64,000 nt of DNA from Actinophytocola gossypii (GTDB lineage: Bacteria > Actinomycetota > Actinomycetes > Mycobacteriales > Pseudonocardiaceae): NCBI RefSeq assembly GCF_025165815.1, contig NZ_JAFFZE010000029.1:1-64000 (forward strand), read 5' to 3'. Each line of letters opens with the position of its first letter. Position 1 is the first letter of the stretch. Both the position numbers and the translations under genes were made by a program. Positions 59,993-64,000 of this stretch are shown one piece after another. Below the pieces are notes generated by a model. The model had not been told where the DNA came from and did not search any database. It saw only the letters and a list, made by a program, of their open reading frames with translations.

Positions 59993-61755
59993 CGTCACTC
60001 GCCGACATCGCCGGGCCAGGCGACCTGGCCGGCCTGTCCACGGCCGACCTGCGCGACCTCGCCGAGGACGTGCGGGCGTTCCTGATCGAGCGGGTCAGCC
60101 GCAACGGCGGGCACCTCGGGCCGAACCTCGGCGCGGTGGAGCTGACGATCGCGCTGCACCGGGTGTTCCGCTCCCCGCACGACGTGCTGCTGTTCGACAC
60201 CGGGCACCAGTCCTACGTGCACAAGCTGCTCACCGGCCGGCAGGGCGAGTTCGCCGCGCTGCGCCAGGCCGGCGGCACCTCCGGCTACCCGTCGCGGACC
60301 GAGTCGCCGCACGACGTCGTGGAGAACTCGCACGCCTCCACCGCGCTGTCCTACGCCGACGGCCTGGCGAAGGCGTTCGCGCTCACCGGCTCGGACCGGC
60401 GAGTGGTGGCGGTCGTCGGCGACGGCGCGCTGACCGGCGGAATGTCCTGGGAGGCGCTGAACAACCTGGGTGCCGCGCCGGACCGCCCGGTCGTGGTGGT
60501 GCTCAACGACAACACCCGCTCCTACGCCCCGACCGTCGGCGCGCTGGCGGCGCACCTGCGCGCGCTGCGCCAGTGCGATGAAGGACGCCTTCCGCACGTC
60601 GCAGGCCCCCGCACCAGCGCGAACCTGTTCACCGAGCTGGGGTTCGCCTACCTCGGCCCGGTCGACGGGCACGACGTGGCGGCGGTGGAGGACGCCCTGC
60701 GCGCCGCGGCCGGGCTCGGCCGCCCGGTCGTCGTGCACTGCGTCACCGCGAAGGGCAAGGGCCACCGGCCGGCCGAGGACGACGACGCCGACCACATGCA
60801 CGCGGTCGGCCCGGCGAACAGCTCCGGCGGCACGTCCTGGACGTCGGTGTTCGCCGACACCATCACCGACCTCGGCGCCGAGCGGCCGGACGTGGTGTGC
60901 CTGACCGCGGCGATGGCGCTGCCCGCCGGGCTCGGCCGGTTCGCCGCCCGGTTCCCCGAGCGGGTGTTCGACGTCGGCATCGCCGAGCAGCACGCGGTCA
61001 CCTCGGCGGCGGGCCTGGCGATGGGCGGGCTGCACCCGGTGGTGGCGATCTACTCGACGTTCCTGTCCCGGGCGTTCGACCAGGTGCTGATGGACGTCGC
61101 GCTGCACCGGCTCGGCGTCACGTTCGTGCTCGACCGGGCCGGCGTCACCGGACCGGACGGGGCGAGCCACCACGGCATGTGGGACGCCTCGATCCTGCCG
61201 GTGGTGCCCGGCCTGCGGGTCGCCGCGCCCAGGGACCCGGCGCGACTGCGCGCGCTGCTGCGGGCCGCGGTGTCCATATCGGACGCCCCGACCGTGATCC
61301 GGTACCCGAAGGCGAGCGTCGGGCCGGACATCCCCGCGGTGCGCCGGGTCGGCGGCTGCGACATCCTGCGCGAGCACCCGGACGCGGAGGTGCTGCTGGT
61401 GGCCGTCGGGCCGCTGGCCGGTGCCTGTCTCGCGGCCGCGGACGAGCTCGCCACCCATGACGTGCCGGTCACCGTCGTCGATCCACAATGGACAGCTCCC
61501 CTGAATCCGTGCCTGCTCAAGCTGTCCGCCGCGCACCGCCTGGTGCTGGCGGTGGAGGACACGACGGTGACCGGCGCGCTCGGCGGCCGGCTGGCCCAGG
61601 CCCTCGCCGCGACCGGCGAGCCCACCTGCGTCGCCACGTTCGCGCTGCCGAGCGCGTTCCTGCCGCACGCCTCGCGGGCGGAGATCCTGCGGGCGCACGG
61701 GCTCGATCCCAGCGGCATCACCACGACCGTCCTCAAGCGACTGAGCAGGAGGTAG
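59989..61755 (+). CDS. dxs: 1-deoxy-D-xylulose-5-phosphate synthase
   Basis: A 588-residue thiamine-diphosphate enzyme that joins pyruvate and glyceraldehyde 3-phosphate, the first MEP step. Visible motifs: [35 protein letters not shown], the ThDP site [16 protein letters not shown] followed by NDN, the pyrimidine-domain [17 protein letters not shown], and [15 protein letters not shown]. It is slightly short for the family and may be a cluster-specific copy. The ATG overlaps the ispH stop, and ispG follows 5 nt later. Confidence 0.95.
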   Translation: MTSLADIAGPGDLAGLSTADLRDLAEDVRAFLIERVSRNGGHLGPNLGAVELTIALHRVFRSPHDVLLFDTGHQSYVHKLLTGRQGEFAALRQAGGTSGYPSRTESPHDVVENSHASTALSYADGLAKAFALTGSDRRVVAVVGDGALTGGMSWEALNNLGAAPDRPVVVVLNDNTRSYAPTVGALAAHLRALRQCDEGRLPHVAGPRTSANLFTELGFAYLGPVDGHDVAAVEDALRAAAGLGRPVVVHCVTAKGKGHRPAEDDDADHMHAVGPANSSGGTSWTSVFADTITDLGAERPDVVCLTAAMALPAGLGRFAARFPERVFDVGIAEQHAVTSAAGLAMGGLHPVVAIYSTFLSRAFDQVLMDVALHRLGVTFVLDRAGVTGPDGASHHGMWDASILPVVPGLRVAAPRDPARLRALLRAAVSISDAPTVIRYPKASVGPDIPAVRRVGGCDILREHPDAEVLLVAVGPLAGACLAAADELATHDVPVTVVDPQWTAPLNPCLLKLSAAHRLVLAVEDTTVTGALGGRLAQALAATGEPTCVATFALPSAFLPHASRAEILRAHGLDPSGITTTVLKRLSRR

Positions 61756-61760
61756 CCCCG

Positions 61761-62876
61761 ATGACACTGGTCGATCTCGGCATGCCGGAGGCACGCCCGG
61801 CACCGACCCGACGCGCGTCCAGGCAGGTGATGGTCGGCTCCGTGCCGGTGGGCGGAGGTGCCCCGGTGTCGGTGCAGTCGATGACGACCACGGTGACCGC
61901 CGACGTGGAGGCCACCCTGCGGCAGATCGCGGAGCTGACCGCGGCGGGCTGCGAGATCGTGCGCGTCGCGGTGCCGTCCGCCGACGACGCCGAGGCGCTC
62001 GCGACCATCGCCGCGAAGTCGGCGATCCCGGTGATCGCCGACATCCACTTCCAGCCAAGGTACGTGTTCGCCGCGATCGACGCCGGCTGCGCGGCGGTGC
62101 GGGTGAACCCCGGCAACATCAAGAAGTTCGACGACAAGGTCGCGGAGATCGCCCGGGCCGCTGCCGACGCCGGCACCCCGATCCGGATCGGGGTCAACGC
62201 CGGCTCGCTCGACGCGCGCCTGCTGGCCAAGTACGGCAGGGCGACCCCGGAGGCGCTGGTCGAGTCGGCGCTGTGGGAGTGCTCGCTGTTCGCCGAGCAC
62301 GGGTTCGAGGACCTGAAGCTGTCGGTGAAGCACCACGACCCGGTGGTGATGATGGCCGCGTACCGGCAGCTGGCCGAGGAGTGCGACTACCCGCTGCACC
62401 TCGGCGTCACCGAGGCAGGCCCGGCGTTCCAGGGCACCATCAAGTCGGCGGTGGCGTTCGGCGCGCTGCTCGCCGACGGCATCGGCGACACGATCCGGGT
62501 GTCGCTGTCCGCGCCGCCGGTCGAGGAGGTGAAGGTCGGCGCGGCGATCCTGGAGTCGCTCGGCCTGCGCCCGAGGAAGCTGGAGATCGTGTCCTGCCCG
62601 TCGTGCGGGCGCGCCCAGGTCGACGTGTACCGGCTCGCCGAACGGGTGACCGCCGCGTTCGAGGGATTCGAGACGCCGCTGCGGGTCGCGGTGATGGGCT
62701 GTGTGGTGAACGGTCCCGGCGAGGCACGCGAGGCGGATCTGGGGGTCTCCTCGGGCAACGGCAAGGGGCAGATCTTCGTGCGCGGCGAGGTGGTCAAGAC
62801 CGTCCCGGAAAGCCAGATCGTGGAGACCCTGCTGGACGAGGCGATGAAGCGCGACTGGTCCGGGGAGCGCCCATGA
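61761..62876 (+). CDS. ispG: 4-hydroxy-3-methylbut-2-en-1-yl diphosphate synthase
   Basis: A 371-residue IspG/GcpE, the penultimate MEP enzyme, using a [4Fe-4S] cluster. The TIM-barrel begins [20 protein letters not shown] with [20 protein letters not shown] and [15 protein letters not shown]. Cluster ligands are in [10 protein letters not shown] (two Cys), a Cys in [19 protein letters not shown], and the late Glu. AGGAGG precedes ATG 61761. It closes the MEP trio; its stop overlaps the micro-ORF at 62873 (ATGA). Confidence 0.96.
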   Translation: MTLVDLGMPEARPAPTRRASRQVMVGSVPVGGGAPVSVQSMTTTVTADVEATLRQIAELTAAGCEIVRVAVPSADDAEALATIAAKSAIPVIADIHFQPRYVFAAIDAGCAAVRVNPGNIKKFDDKVAEIARAAADAGTPIRIGVNAGSLDARLLAKYGRATPEALVESALWECSLFAEHGFEDLKLSVKHHDPVVMMAAYRQLAEECDYPLHLGVTEAGPAFQGTIKSAVAFGALLADGIGDTIRVSLSAPPVEEVKVGAAILESLGLRPRKLEIVSCPSCGRAQVDVYRLAERVTAAFEGFETPLRVAVMGCVVNGPGEAREADLGVSSGNGKGQIFVRGEVVKTVPESQIVETLLDEAMKRDWSGERP

Positions 62877-62950
62877 GTGAGCTTGCGAGCGAATCGATGT
62901 CACAGGGCGACCGCGAGCGGCAGCACCGAGCCTGCGAGGGGCTGTCGTGA
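62873..62950 (+). CDS. 25-codon micro-ORF bridging ispG and DUF4239
   Basis: ATG 62873 overlaps the ispG stop (ATGA) and the frame ends with TGA 62948-62950, overlapping the GTG of the DUF4239 gene (GTGA). The peptide [20 protein letters not shown] is hydrophilic and unlike any family I know. It may only carry ribosomes from one gene to the next, or be a chance reading frame. Confidence 0.35.
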   Translation: MSELASESMSQGDRERQHRACEGLS

Positions 62951-63711
62951 GTATTTATGCCACCGGGCTGCTGTGGGTCGGCGGGGCGGCGATCGTCGCC
63001 GGCCTCGTCGCGTACCTGATCCGGCGGCTCGGCGCCACCCAGGGCGCGGTCGAGAACAACGAGGCGGCGGGCCAGGTGTTCACCCTGGTCGGCGGCCTGC
63101 AGGCGGTGCTGGTGGCGTTCGTGCTGATCTCGCTGTTCGACGGGGCGAGCGCGGCCGAGGACGGCTCCTACACCGAGGCGGACAGCGTGGTGGCCGCGGC
63201 GTGGGCGTCGGAGTCGCTGAGCGGTGAGGCCGACCGGGCGGCGATCGTCGCGCAGGCCAGGGACTACACCGAGACCGTGATCGACGAGGAGTGGCCCAGG
63301 ATGCGCGAGGGCCAGGAGGTGGGCGACCAGGGCTGGAACGAGCTGTCCGAGCTGCGGCGGCTGGTCGCGGCCGCGCCCGCCGAGGACGAGTGGGCCATCG
63401 ACCAGAAGAACGAGGCGTCCCAGCAACTCTGGGAGGCGTACAAGGCACGGCAGGAGCGCCTGAACACCGCGACCGGCGGCGGCGTGAACTCCGTGGTCTG
63501 GTTCGCGATGGTGGCCGGCGCGGTCATGTCGCTCGCCCTGCCCCTGCTGTTCGGCGGGCCCCGACCGCTGACCCACATCCTGATCGTCTCCACCCTGGCC
63601 GCGACCATGACCCTGCTCCTCTACGCGACACACCAGCTGCAGAACCCGTACAGCGGCGGCGCCGAGATCGGACCGGCGGCGTTCGTGTCCGCCCTGGAGC
63701 GCCTGCAGTGA
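62947..63711 (+). CDS. DUF4239 membrane protein (bestrophin-like)
   Basis: A 254-residue protein with two N-terminal helices (about 5-25 and 43-62), a long charged cytoplasmic or outside region, and two C-terminal helices (about 177-200 and 206-224). DUF4239 is distantly bestrophin-like, and such proteins may be anion channels; the role is unproven. Motifs: NNEAAGQVFTLVGGLQAVLV, ADSVVAAAWASESLSG. It starts at GTG 62947 by the micro-ORF overlap. The next gene overlaps its stop (GTGA). Confidence 0.82.
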   Translation: MSIYATGLLWVGGAAIVAGLVAYLIRRLGATQGAVENNEAAGQVFTLVGGLQAVLVAFVLISLFDGASAAEDGSYTEADSVVAAAWASESLSGEADRAAIVAQARDYTETVIDEEWPRMREGQEVGDQGWNELSELRRLVAAAPAEDEWAIDQKNEASQQLWEAYKARQERLNTATGGGVNSVVWFAMVAGAVMSLALPLLFGGPRPLTHILIVSTLAATMTLLLYATHQLQNPYSGGAEIGPAAFVSALERLQ

Positions 63712-64000
63712 CCCGCGCGGCCCGGCTCGCCGTGGCGGTGACGGTGACCGGTGCCGCGGCGGTGATCGCCTGGCCCGCGGCCGCCGCCGACGACCCGTCC
63801 GGCGCGGCGGGCTCGGGGTTCGAGGTGACGATCCGGGTCGGGAACCGGCCCCCACCGACCCGCCCCTGGCCGTGGCCGTCGGCGACGACCCCCGAACCCC
63901 CACCGCCGACGACGACCACCACCCGACCCCCACCACCACCGGCTCCCCCGCCGGAACCACCACCCGAGCCGCCACCCGAGCCGCCACCCCCGGTCGTCAC
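63708..64000 (+). CDS. Secreted proline-rich protein, truncated by the window edge
   Basis: Begins at GTG 63708 in a GTGA overlap with the DUF4239 stop. The N-terminus is a signal peptide (RAARLAVAVTVTGAAAVIAW, PAAAA), followed by a short VTIRVGNRPPP segment and a Pro/Thr/Glu-rich tract (PPEPPPEPPPEP), probably a wall-spanning linker. The C-terminal domain lies outside the window, so function is unknown. Confidence 0.78.
   Translation, partial: MTRAARLAVAVTVTGAAAVIAWPAAAADDPSGAAGSGFEVTIRVGNRPPPTRPWPWPSATTPEPPPPTTTTTRPPPPPAPPPEPPPEPPPEPPPPVV

Overview
The window is very GC-rich (over 70% by eye), densely coding DNA from a filamentous-type actinomycete. GTG starts, GTGA/ATGA start-stop overlaps, XRE-DUF5753 regulators, Excalibur and DUF4239 proteins, paired family 2B encapsulins and a large set of secreted hydrolases point to Actinobacteria. 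A Pseudonocardiales relative is my best guess, but no rRNA gene is present to prove it. I see no tRNA, rRNA, CRISPR array, transposase or prophage.

Layout. 1-8.2 kb: start of an FAD oxidoreductase; a YtrA-type GntR regulator with an ABC exporter and a hydrolase whose signal peptide is out of frame; a two-component system; a serine hydrolase; an Excalibur protein. 8.2-11.6 kb (minus): AAA ATPase, TPR membrane protein, broken small secreted protein and coiled-coil Cys protein. 11.6-16.8 kb: metH behind a probable SAH riboswitch, then a maltokinase-cap protein and a pentapeptide protein. 16.9-22.6 kb (minus): secreted M6 protease and two GH18 chitinases with DasR-like direct repeats upstream. 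22.7-24.4 kb: CE1758/CE1759-type flavin monooxygenase and reductase. 24.4-32.8 kb (minus): four secreted proteins (amidase, transglycosylase-like, M23 peptidase, GH172/DUF2961) that share one six-repeat FG-GAP module. 33.0-37.4 kb: MHS transporter, pxpA, pxpBC fusion and a FadR-type regulator.

37.6-42.0 kb holds a four-gene candidate conflict/immune operon: a TIR protein, a P-loop-degenerate STAND-like protein, an SPFH/band-7-like protein and a RanBP2-type zinc-finger membrane protein. The TIR C-terminus and the STAND-like N-terminus share a short motif that looks like a signalling (possibly amyloid-type) pair. 42.0-44.9 kb: small membrane proteins, a GntR-FCD regulator, a GNAT-like protein and a stress protein with a SigB-like promoter. 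44.9-50.9 kb: GH16 glucanase with dre-like boxes, GH2 beta-galactosidase with a LysR regulator, and an aldo/keto reductase. 50.9-54.7 kb: metE under a cobalamin riboswitch, an XRE-DUF5753 regulator and a small divergent partner. 55.0-62.9 kb: an isoprenoid-nanocompartment operon with two family 2B encapsulin shells, a polyprenyl diphosphate synthase, IspH, DXS and IspG. A DUF4239 protein and a truncated proline-rich secreted protein close the window.

The genes connect in several ways. The B12-dependent and B12-independent methionine synthases carry complementary riboswitches. The chitinases and glucanase share 12-bp boxes at similar distances from their starts, suggesting co-regulation by aminosugar signalling. 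The FG-GAP set looks like a coordinated attack on, or remodelling of, peptidoglycan plus a polysaccharide. The encapsulin operon supplies precursors (MEP enzymes), the prenyl elongation enzyme and a protein shell. An unrecognised 82-bp element that ends in a Shine-Dalgarno sequence occurs twice, before pxpA and before the second shell gene.
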